NCBI GenBank assembly: GCA_023388385.1
Contig: JAEWGK010000162.1
Span: 1 to 13,461, forward strand
Direction of reading: 5' to 3'
Origin: Actinomycetes bacterium
GTDB taxonomy: Bacteria; Actinomycetota; Actinomycetes; Mycobacteriales; Mycobacteriaceae
DNA length: 13,461 nt
The notes beneath the pieces are model-generated. The model searched no databases. It was not told the origin of the DNA and was given only the letters and a program-made list of their open reading frames with translations. How positions within the stretch are numbered: position 1 is the stretch's first letter; the number at the start of each line of letters is the position of its first letter. Of this stretch, positions 6,575-12,396 are shown one piece after another. A program made the position numbers and the translations under genes.

Positions 6575-6647
6575 GGCCAGATAGCTCAGTCGGTAGAGCG
6601 TCCGCCTGAAAAGTGGAAGGTCAGCGGTTCGATCCCGCTTCTGGCCA
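6575..6647 (+). tRNA. tRNA-Phe(GAA)
   Basis: Acceptor GGCCAGA pairs with TCTGGCC, D stem GCTC/GAGC, anticodon loop CTGAAAA with anticodon GAA at 6608-6610, T arm AGCGG-TTCGATC-CCGCT, discriminator A at 6647. CCA is not encoded (next bases are CAG). It lies 36 bases after the second tRNA-Asp. Confidence 0.98.
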
Positions 6648-6658
6648 CAGTAAAGGAA

Positions 6659-6690
6659 ACGGCGGCCCCGGAATTCTCCGGGGCCGCCGT
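6659..6690. terminator. Bidirectional terminator between tRNA-Phe and tetR
   Basis: A perfect 14-bp stem (6659-6672 with 6677-6690) around loop ATTC. It sits 12 bases after tRNA-Phe and 48 bases after the end of the convergent tetR gene, so it can serve both. No long T run is present. Confidence 0.75.
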
Positions 6691-6737
6691 CTCCGCGTTT
6701 CCGGGGGAGGGGCGCCGGCCGGGCGCCCGTGGCGTCG

Positions 6738-7316
6738 TCAGGCGCGGGGGAGCAGCCGATCGCGGACCAGGGCCACGATCTCCGCGATGGCGTCGTCCTC
6801 CGCGCCGCCTGCCGCCTCGCCGCGGGTGGTCCCGCCGGTCGCCGCGGGCTCGTAGGGCAGGCCCGCGCCGGAGCGCATCGACAACCCGTCGGAGATGAGC
6901 ACCACCGCGCGGGCGACGACGGGGTCCGGAATCTCGGACTCCAGCGCGGACTCCCAGCCGCGGTGAGCGGCGCGCAGGGCCCCGCGGGAGCGCTCGTCGC
7001 CGTTCATGGCCAGCCGGCACACCGCGTCGTAGCAGAGGGTGAAGGAGCTGTCCGTGTCGTCGGAGCTGCGCAGCAGCCGCTCGGTCGGGCCCTGGGGGTG
7101 GGCGCGCATATCTGCGACGTCGTCGCCGACCATCGCCTCGAGCCGCTCGGCGAGCCCCTCGGCCAGCTTCGCCTTCGAGGGGAAGTGGTAGAGCAGGCCG
7201 CCTTTGGAGACGCCGGCGTCGCGTGCGACGGACTCGAGCGTCGCCGCTTTCGTGCCGCCGTCGACGACGAGGCGGGCGTAGGCGTCGAGGATCTCTTCGC
7301 GGGCGGTGGCTGTCAT
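6738..7316 (-). CDS. TetR/AcrR-family repressor of the adjacent multidrug transporter
   Basis: 192-residue regulator starting MTATAREEIL. The DNA-binding domain occupies about 1-50 with helix-turn-helix TLESVARDAGVSKGGLLYHF at 26-45, a classic TetR signature. The C-terminal ligand domain runs from about 52 to 190 and contains a Gly/Thr/Ala-rich low-complexity loop near 157-173. I chose ATG 7316 over the upstream in-frame ATG 7328 because the earlier one lies inside a TATGCT -10 candidate (revcomp of 7324-7329) that ends seven bases before 7316, suggesting a leaderless mRNA. It is divergent from the QacA-like transporter across 155 bases packed with palindromes, the usual layout for a local repressor of an efflux pump; cationic or lipophilic drugs are the likely inducers by analogy with QacR. 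Confidence 0.9.
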   Translation of the reverse strand: MTATAREEILDAYARLVVDGGTKAATLESVARDAGVSKGGLLYHFPSKAKLAEGLAERLEAMVGDDVADMRAHPQGPTERLLRSSDDTDSSFTLCYDAVCRLAMNGDERSRGALRAAHRGWESALESEIPDPVVARAVVLISDGLSMRSGAGLPYEPAATGGTTRGEAAGGAEDDAIAEIVALVRDRLLPRA

Positions 7317-7323
7317 GGCGCCC

Positions 7324-7329
7324 AGCATA
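7324..7329 (-). promoter_or_regulatory. -10 box candidate of the tetR gene (leaderless start)
   Basis: TATGCT on the minus strand, seven bases before the ATG at 7316. It matches TANNNT, and the lack of any Shine-Dalgarno before that ATG supports a leaderless transcript. No convincing -35 was seen. Confidence 0.4.
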
Positions 7330-7355
7330 GGCGCGCGGTGCCGCGTTTCCGCCGA

Positions 7356-7385
7356 TTGGACGGCAAACCGTCCAGGCGGTACAGT
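7356..7385 (+). promoter_or_regulatory. Promoter of the QacA-like transporter
   Basis: TTGGAC (7356-7361), an 18-base spacer and TACAGT (7380-7385). Predicted initiation is near 7392, leaving an 80-base leader with GGAGAG at 7461-7466 before the ATG. Both boxes overlap the palindromes, so repressor binding would block polymerase. Confidence 0.55.
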
Positions 7386-7421
7386 CGAGGCAACAGTGCG
7401 ACTGTACCGTCTGGACGGTTT
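7357..7421. promoter_or_regulatory. Nested inverted-repeat operator region
   Basis: Three layers are visible. TGGACGG (7357-7363) and CCGTCCA (7368-7374) form a perfect palindrome. ACCGTCCAGGCGGT (7367-7380) and ACCGTCTGGACGGT (7406-7419) are two copies of a 14-bp palindrome, the second with perfect six-base arms. The whole block 7365-7387 is repeated in inverted orientation at 7399-7421 with one mismatch in 23, around an 11-base spacer. The palindromes are the likely binding sites of the adjacent TetR protein. Confidence 0.65.
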
Positions 7422-7471
7422 CCGGTCGCGCGCTCCTTCACCCGCACACCCACGAACGATGGAGAGAACCG

Positions 7472-9055
7472 ATGACCCGCCGGAACGACGAGCGGAGGCA
7501 CGAGCTGCTGACCGAGGACCAGATGACCGAGCGAGGCGGAGTCGCCGTCGCCGCGCCCCGGCCGCCGGCGGCGACCACCCGGGACTGGGCGGCGCTGGCC
7601 GTGCTCATGCTCCCGGTCCTGCTGGTGAGCATCGACAACACGGTCCTCGGCTTCGCACTTCCGGCCATTGCCGCCGACCTGCGGCCCTCCGGCACGCAGC
7701 AGCTGTGGATCGTCGACAGCTACGCGCTGGTGCTCGCCGCCCTGCTCGTGCCCGCCGGCGCGTTCGCCGACCGATTCGGCCGCCGCCGCATGCTGCTCAT
7801 CGGTGCGCTGGGCTTCACCGTCGCCTCGGTGTTCGGCGCCCTCGCTCCGACAGCCGGGATGTTCATCGCCGCCCGCGTCCTCATGGGCTTCTTCGGCGCG
7901 CTGCTCATGCCGTCGACGCTGTCGCTCATCCGCTCCATCTTCGCCCGCCCCGTGCAACGCAGGCTGGCCGTCGCCATCTGGGCCGTCGCCTTCGGCGTCG
8001 GCGGCGCGCTCGGCCCCATCGTCGGTGGCCTGCTGCTGCAGCACTTCCACTGGGGCTCCGTGTTCCTGCTGGCCGTGCCGATGCTCGTCCCGCTGCTCAT
8101 CGGCGGCCCGCTGCTCGTGCCCGAGTCCCGCGACCCCAACGGTGGCCGGGTGGACATCGTGTCCGTGCCCCTCATCCTCATCGGCATGGGCTGCCTGACG
8201 TACGCGGTGAAGGCCGTGGCCTCCGGCCAGGACCTGGCGGTCATCCTCGTCGCCGCCGCGATGGGCGTCGCGGGCATCATCGCCTTCGTCCGTCGCCAGC
8301 GCACCGCCGCGAACCCGCTGCTGGACCTCACCCTGTTCCGCAACCCCCGGTTCACCGGGGCCATCACGGTCAACGTCGTGTCCATCTTCGCGTTCGTCGG
8401 CTTCATCTTCTTCATCACCCAGGAGCTCATGCTCGGCCACGGCCTGGAGCCGTTCACCGCGGGCCTGACCCTGCTGCCGGGCGCCATCGCCTCCGTCGCC
8501 GCCGGCCTGCTGGTCGTGCCGATCGTCGCCCGCGTGCCCATGCGCGTCGTCATCGCCGCGGGCATGCTGTTCGGCATCGCCGGCTACGCCGTCGCCGCGG
8601 CGGGCACCGGGGAACTGGCGAGCGTCATCATCGCGTTCACCCTCGTGGCGCTCGGCATCGGCATGGCGGAGACCGTCTCCAACGACCTGGTCGTCTCCTC
8701 CGCGCCCGCCGGCCGCGCCGGCGCCGCCTCCGCCGTGTCGGAGACCGGCTACGAGGTCGGAGCGGTCCTCGGCACCGCCGTCCTCGGCGGCGTGCTCACC
8801 GCCATCTACCGCATGCGCGTTGTCGTCCCCGCGGGCCTGCCGCAGGGCGACGCGGTCGCCGCGAGGGAGACCTTCGGCGGGGCCGCGGGTGTGGCGAGGA
8901 ACCTCGGCGGCGACGCCGGTGCGGAGCTTGTGGCCTCCGCCCACGCGGCCTTCTCCTCCGGCATCACGGTGACGGCACTCGCCGGCGCCGCGCTCATGGC
9001 CGCGGGGCTGGCCGTGGCATGGCGGCTCATCGGAAACGGCCGGGCGGACGGCTGA
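7472..9055 (+). CDS. QacA-like DHA2-family multidrug efflux transporter
   Basis: 527-residue major facilitator protein with about 14 hydrophobic segments after a 36-residue polar N terminus. It closely follows staphylococcal QacA at key places: SIDNTVLGFALP with D55 matching QacA D34, PSGTQQLWIVDSYALVLA with D82 matching QacA D61 (both needed for cationic drug recognition in QacA, family knowledge), motif A GAFADRFGRRR at 96-106 and the antiporter motif C GVGGALGPIVGG at 175-186. The likely function is proton-driven export of antiseptics, dyes or other lipophilic cations; the exact range cannot be read from sequence. ATG 7472 has GGAGAG at 7461-7466. It is divergent from, and probably repressed by, the TetR gene at 6738-7316. 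Confidence 0.93.
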   Translation: MTRRNDERRHELLTEDQMTERGGVAVAAPRPPAATTRDWAALAVLMLPVLLVSIDNTVLGFALPAIAADLRPSGTQQLWIVDSYALVLAALLVPAGAFADRFGRRRMLLIGALGFTVASVFGALAPTAGMFIAARVLMGFFGALLMPSTLSLIRSIFARPVQRRLAVAIWAVAFGVGGALGPIVGGLLLQHFHWGSVFLLAVPMLVPLLIGGPLLVPESRDPNGGRVDIVSVPLILIGMGCLTYAVKAVASGQDLAVILVAAAMGVAGIIAFVRRQRTAANPLLDLTLFRNPRFTGAITVNVVSIFAFVGFIFFITQELMLGHGLEPFTAGLTLLPGAIASVAAGLLVVPIVARVPMRVVIAAGMLFGIAGYAVAAAGTGELASVIIAFTLVALGIGMAETVSNDLVVSSAPAGRAGAASAVSETGYEVGAVLGTAVLGGVLTAIYRMRVVVPAGLPQGDAVAARETFGGAAGVARNLGGDAGAELVASAHAAFSSGITVTALAGAALMAAGLAVAWRLIGNGRADG

Positions 9056-9062
9056 CCTGCCG

Positions 9063-9068
9063 TAGAGT
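9063..9068 (+). promoter_or_regulatory. -10 box candidate for the acetyltransferase gene
   Basis: TAGAGT ends seven bases before the ATG at 9076, so initiation would fall on or next to the start codon. No Shine-Dalgarno precedes that ATG. A -35 is not clear because this segment lies at the end of the transporter gene. Confidence 0.45.
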
Positions 9069-9075
9069 CGTGGGC

Positions 9076-9813
9076 ATGACCGTCGAACGCGCCTCCGCCG
9101 GCACCATGTCCGGCGACGACACCCTGCCCCTGGTCATCCGGCTGTTCACGTACGCGAGGGACGAGGACGTGGCCGCGGCCGCGGACCGCCTCCGCGCGGC
9201 CCTCGCGGAAGGCTTGCCCGACGTGGACGCCGTGCTCTACGAGGATGTCATGCCGTCCTCGGAGACCGTCGACGCCCTGGAACTGGTGTGGCGCGACGCG
9301 AATCCGGGGGAGGACCCCGGCGAGCGTCACCGCCACCGCCTCACCGTCGTCGCCCCGGGCCTCGGCTATGCCGAGCTCGCGGACCTGTCGACGGTCCTCG
9401 CTGACGTCGTCAGCCCCGGGTGGGCCTCCGGCGACGCCGCCGAGCGGGCCGCCGCCGAGAAGGCCATCCCGTGCCGCGTCGCCGTCGGCCGCGCCGACGA
9501 GCAGCCCGGCCAGGGCATCCGCAGCTCCGACGCGCCGCGGGTCGTGCTCGACGAGGCCGGCTCCCGCTACGTCCTGCTCGTCGACGGCGAGGAGGCGGGC
9601 TTCGCCGCCTACTCCGTGCTGTCCGACGGCCTGGTCGACTTCGACCACACCGTCGTCCACGAGGCCTTCCAGGGTCGAGGCCTGTCCAAGCCGCTCATCC
9701 GCGGCGCCCTCGACGGGGCCCGCGAGCGGGGCCTCTCCATCAACGCTTCCTGCAGCGCTGTCGCTCGGTTCCTGGAGAAGAACCCGGACTACACCGACCT
9801 CCTCGCCGATTAG
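9076..9813 (+). CDS. GNAT-family N-acetyltransferase with unassigned N-terminal domain
   Basis: 245-residue protein in two parts. The C-terminal 90 residues (about 153-242) resemble the small YjdJ/GCN5-like acetyltransferases: strands ending in LLVDGEEAGFAAYSVL, then DFDHTVVHEAFQGRGLSKPL (acetyl-CoA loop QGRGLS at 199-204) and CSAVARFLEKNPDY (226-239) with the C..V..F..K.P.Y signature. These are thought to acetylate small molecules or proteins; no substrate is known. The N-terminal 140 residues contain LPLVIRLFTYARDEDVAAAADRL style alternating helix and strand predictions and match no family I recognise. It starts 20 bases after the transporter stop but probably has its own leaderless start (TAGAGT seven bases upstream). 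ATG 9109 is a less likely alternative. Confidence 0.8.
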   Translation: MTVERASAGTMSGDDTLPLVIRLFTYARDEDVAAAADRLRAALAEGLPDVDAVLYEDVMPSSETVDALELVWRDANPGEDPGERHRHRLTVVAPGLGYAELADLSTVLADVVSPGWASGDAAERAAAEKAIPCRVAVGRADEQPGQGIRSSDAPRVVLDEAGSRYVLLVDGEEAGFAAYSVLSDGLVDFDHTVVHEAFQGRGLSKPLIRGALDGARERGLSINASCSAVARFLEKNPDYTDLLAD

Positions 9814-9880
9814 GCATGTCGCGCCACGTCGACGGTGCGGATCCGTGGCTCGATTGAGCAGGTGGCATGGCCGTGAGCGA

Positions 9881-9909
9881 TTGACGTACCCGGAGACTCC
9901 CTTTACCGT
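9881..9909 (+). promoter_or_regulatory. Promoter of the MFS-thioesterase operon
   Basis: TTGACG (9881-9886), a 17-base spacer and TACCGT (9904-9909). The -35 matches five of six bases. Initiation near 9916 gives a leader of about 36 bases with a strong ribosome binding site. This is the best sigma-A-type promoter in the window. Confidence 0.65.
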
Positions 9910-9937
9910 GCGGGCACTGGGAAAAGCCTATTGAGGG

Positions 9938-9944
9938 AAAGGAG
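9938..9944 (+). promoter_or_regulatory. Shine-Dalgarno deciding the MFS start
   Basis: AAAGGAG lies seven bases before ATG 9952. It rules out the in-frame TTG at 9931, which would place the ribosome binding site inside the coding region. Confidence 0.75.
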
Positions 9945-9951
9945 ATGTCCG

Positions 9952-11145
9952 ATGGGGGCTGCGCCGTCGAAGAGAGAAAACGGAGGGGCGGTCGGCAACC
10001 GTCGGATCTCCGGCCTCGTCCTGGCCATCGGCATGTTCGGGGTGATTCTGGGCAGCACCATTCCGTCCGGTCTCTACGCCGTGTACGAGGAGCGCATGGG
10101 GTTCGCGGAGTCCACGACGACGGTGTTCTTCGCCTGCTATGTCGTCGGCGTCATCGCGGCCCTCGTCGCGGGCGGGCACCTGGCCGATCAGATCGGGCGG
10201 CGCCCCGTCATCCTCGCCTCGCTCGTGCTCTCCATCGCGTCATCGGCGGTGCTGGCCACGGCCGGGCCGTTGGTGTTGCTGTGCGTCGGCCGCATACTCT
10301 CCGGCGCCTCGGTGGGGCTGTGCACCGGTGCCTTCACCGCCGCCCTGACGGAGACCATCGGCCAGCGCACCGGCGCCATCACGAGCACCGCCATCACGTC
10401 GCTGGCCCTCGCTGCGGGCCCGATGTTCTCCACCGCCCTCCTGCCGCTGGTTGAAGAGCCGCTGCGCACGCCGTACATCACGTACGGCATCGTGGGTGTC
10501 GTCGTCCTCCTGGTGGCGTTCCGGGTCGTCGGTGAAACGGGGGAGCGGGCGGAGCATCCGGACTGGCGGCCCCGCGTCGGGGTTCCCTCCGGCATGTGGC
10601 TGGTGTTCGTCCCCTTCGCTCTGTCCATCGCCTGCGCCTACGGCACGAACGGGCTGTTCCAGTCCGTCGTGCCGCTGGCGATGCCGGGCATCGGCGTGGA
10701 GTCGCAGGCGGCGATGGCCGCGGCAACGTCTCTCATGCTCGCCACGTCGGCCGTCGTCCAGATCGCCGCGGCGGGATGGCACGGCCGAGGCGTGCTCATG
10801 GGCGGCCTGGGCATCCTCGCACTCGGGCTCGTGGGCACCGCCACCGGACTCGTCATCGGCTCCGCCGTGCTGTTCTGGGCCGCCACGATTGTCGCCGGCG
10901 TCGGGCAGGGCCTGTCCTTCCGCGCCTCCCTCTACCTGCTCACGGAGATGGCGCCGTCCGGTCACGTCGCCCAGACGGTCTCGAGCTACTACATCGTCGG
11001 ATATGCCGCCACCGCGGTGCCGCCGCTGGCGGCCGCCTTCGCCGGGGGTGGCGCGGTGATCGTCGCCGTCGTGTGCGCCGTCGTCGCCGCCGTCGCGCTG
11101 GGCACCGCCGGATTTGTCCGGGCAGTCGTCAATGGAGGTCGTTAA
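9952..11145 (+). CDS. Major facilitator superfamily transporter (12-TM type)
   Basis: 397-residue transporter with about twelve hydrophobic segments. The loop after TM2 carries motif A as AGGHLADQIGRRP (73-85); a central hydrophilic loop around 191-213 (GETGERAEHPDW) separates the two halves. The family covers proton-coupled exporters and importers of small molecules and nothing here fixes the substrate. It belongs to the MFS_1 class and has no close resemblance to QacA. The start at ATG 9952 is fixed by AAAGGAG. The stop at 11143-11145 shares a base with an ATG opening a 13-codon mini-frame, and the FlK-like thioesterase follows 50 bases later with no terminator between, so the two are probably one operon. 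A joint role, for instance export or uptake of an organic acid whose CoA ester the thioesterase hydrolyses, is an inference. Confidence 0.85.
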   Translation: MGAAPSKRENGGAVGNRRISGLVLAIGMFGVILGSTIPSGLYAVYEERMGFAESTTTVFFACYVVGVIAALVAGGHLADQIGRRPVILASLVLSIASSAVLATAGPLVLLCVGRILSGASVGLCTGAFTAALTETIGQRTGAITSTAITSLALAAGPMFSTALLPLVEEPLRTPYITYGIVGVVVLLVAFRVVGETGERAEHPDWRPRVGVPSGMWLVFVPFALSIACAYGTNGLFQSVVPLAMPGIGVESQAAMAAATSLMLATSAVVQIAAAGWHGRGVLMGGLGILALGLVGTATGLVIGSAVLFWAATIVAGVGQGLSFRASLYLLTEMAPSGHVAQTVSSYYIVGYAATAVPPLAAAFAGGGAVIVAVVCAVVAAVALGTAGFVRAVVNGGR

Positions 11146-11195
11146 TGGAATGGCGTATGGGCGACGGTGAGCGCTATCGGGGGTGAAGTGAGTTG

Positions 11196-11642
11196 ATGAT
11201 GATTTCCCCCGGCGCATCGCATGCCATCCATTACCGTGTCCCCCCGGGGCGTGGGGTGCCGGATTTGTACCCGGATTCGCCGCATTTCGCGGCGATGCCT
11301 CCGGTTTTCGCTACTGGGTTTCTTGTCGGGCTCATGGAGTGGTGCTGCATCGATCACCTGGCCCCGGAACTGCCCGAGGGCTGCATGAGCCTTGGACTCG
11401 GCGTTGACATCACGCATGACGCACCATGCACGGAAGGTGCGGAACTCGATGTGGAGTGCCGGTGCAGTGCCGCCGGCTCGAAGTCGGTGACGTGGGATGT
11501 CGAAGTCCGTTGCGGCGACATTGTTATGGGCCGTGGAACGCATAAGCGGGTGATCGTGGATAAGAGCGGGTTTGTCGCGGCTGTCGATGAAGAGGCTGCG
11601 CGACGGGGGTGGCGTCCACTGCGTTCCGGCGGCCCGGCCTGA
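11196..11642 (+). CDS. FlK-like hotdog acyl-CoA thioesterase
   Basis: A 148-residue hotdog-fold protein closely resembling fluoroacetyl-CoA thioesterase FlK of Streptomyces cattleya. The stretch VPDLYPDSPHFAAMPPVFAT followed by GFLVGLMEW aligns without gaps to FlK. Numbered from ATG 11196, catalytic residues known in FlK (T42, E50, H76) correspond to T40, E48 and H74, all conserved, as is F31 for FlK F33. The FlK gate residue F36 is methionine (M34) here. It probably hydrolyses a short acyl-CoA; true fluoroacetyl-CoA selectivity is doubtful. The start is uncertain: TTG 11193, ATG 11196 and ATG 11199 are consecutive in frame, with a G-rich GGGGGTGA at 11179-11186 upstream. It sits 50 bases after the MFS gene and ends 19 bases before the convergent cysE stop. 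Confidence 0.87.
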   Translation: MMISPGASHAIHYRVPPGRGVPDLYPDSPHFAAMPPVFATGFLVGLMEWCCIDHLAPELPEGCMSLGLGVDITHDAPCTEGAELDVECRCSAAGSKSVTWDVEVRCGDIVMGRGTHKRVIVDKSGFVAAVDEEAARRGWRPLRSGGPA

Positions 11643-11661
11643 TGAGCGGTACCGCAGCCCG

Positions 11662-12255
11662 TCAGATGTAGTCGCCGTCGCCGACGACGTAGACGTCGGG
11701 GTCGACCAGTGGCTTGCGCTCGGTCTTGCCGCGGGGGCGGACCTTCGCGGGGATGCCGGTGAGGATGGACTCCGGCGGCGCGTCGTGCGTGACGACGGCG
11801 TTCGCGCCGATGGCCGAGCCACGGCCGATGACGACCGGGCCGAGGACCTTCGCACCGGCGCCGACGGTGACGTCGTCCTCCAGCGTCGGGTGGCGCTTGA
11901 CCTTCTCCAGGGAGCGGCCGCCGAGGGTGACGCCATGGTAGAGCATCACGCCGTCGCCGATCTCCGCGGTCTCGCCGATGACGACGCCCATGCCGTGGTC
12001 GATGAAGAACCGGCGGCCGATGGTGGCGCCCGGGTGAATCTCGATGCCGGTGAGGAACCGGGCGAACTGCGCCAGGACGCGTGCGACGCCCTTGGCGGCG
12101 CCTCCGCGCAGCCACAGCGCGTGGGCGACGCGGTGCGCCCAGATGGCGTGGAGGCCGGAGTACACCAGCGCGTTCTCCAGGTCCCCGCGGGCGGCGGGGT
12201 CGTGGGCGCGGGCGTTGTCGAGATCCTCCTTGAGGATCGTCAGCAGGCGAATCAT
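11662..12255 (-). CDS. cysE: Serine O-acetyltransferase (CysE)
   Basis: Transfers acetyl from acetyl-CoA to L-serine, making O-acetylserine for cysteine synthesis. The 197-residue protein is the short bacterial form. An N-terminal helical part (1-65) is followed by a left-handed beta-helix of hexapeptide repeats from about 70 to 170. Catalytic residues by comparison with E. coli CysE are D86 and H87 (in FIDHGMG) and H122 (in KRHP); GVTLGG lies at 108-113. The C terminus ends in YI; a terminal isoleucine is what enters the CysK active site in the cysteine synthase complex. ATG 12255 has no Shine-Dalgarno, but TAAGCT (revcomp of 12262-12267) ends six bases earlier, suggesting a leaderless mRNA. 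It is downstream of cysK by 141 bases, on the same strand. Confidence 0.96.
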   Translation of the reverse strand: MIRLLTILKEDLDNARAHDPAARGDLENALVYSGLHAIWAHRVAHALWLRGGAAKGVARVLAQFARFLTGIEIHPGATIGRRFFIDHGMGVVIGETAEIGDGVMLYHGVTLGGRSLEKVKRHPTLEDDVTVGAGAKVLGPVVIGRGSAIGANAVVTHDAPPESILTGIPAKVRPRGKTERKPLVDPDVYVVGDGDYI

Positions 12256-12261
12256 GGGGTC

Positions 12262-12267
12262 AGCTTA
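12262..12267 (-). promoter_or_regulatory. -10 box candidate of cysE (leaderless start)
   Basis: TAAGCT on the minus strand ends six bases before the cysE ATG. No Shine-Dalgarno precedes the ATG. A recognisable -35 is missing, so support is moderate. Confidence 0.4.
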
Positions 12268-12344
12268 ACGGTCGTCTCGTGTGTCGTTCGGGGCGGTCGG
12301 CCCCGCGGGGCGCGGGGAGCGGTGCGGTCCGCGGGAAGCGGCGT

Positions 12345-12380
12345 GGAGGCGGGGCGCCGGTCCGGCCGGTCCCCGCCTCC
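12345..12380 (-). terminator. cysK terminator hairpin
   Basis: GGAGGCGGGG (12345-12354) and CCCCGCCTCC (12371-12380) form a perfect 10-bp stem; the 16-base loop can pair further through GCCGG and CCGGC. It begins 16 bases after the cysK stop codon. No T run follows, as is usual in this DNA. It would separate cysK transcription from cysE. Confidence 0.6.
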
Positions 12381-12396
12381 ATGTCCGCGCCGCGGA

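Noticed and set aside
7313..8944. Minus-strand open frame of 543 codons opposite the QacA-like transporter
   Set aside because: It is rich in His, Gly, Asp and Glu repeats, typical of the antisense of a GC-rich membrane gene, and covers the operator region too.
7306..9075. Upstream extension of the acetyltransferase frame giving an 835-codon reading frame
   Set aside because: The first 590 codons are out of frame with the transporter and read as Arg/His/Pro-rich noise; real coding begins at ATG 9076.
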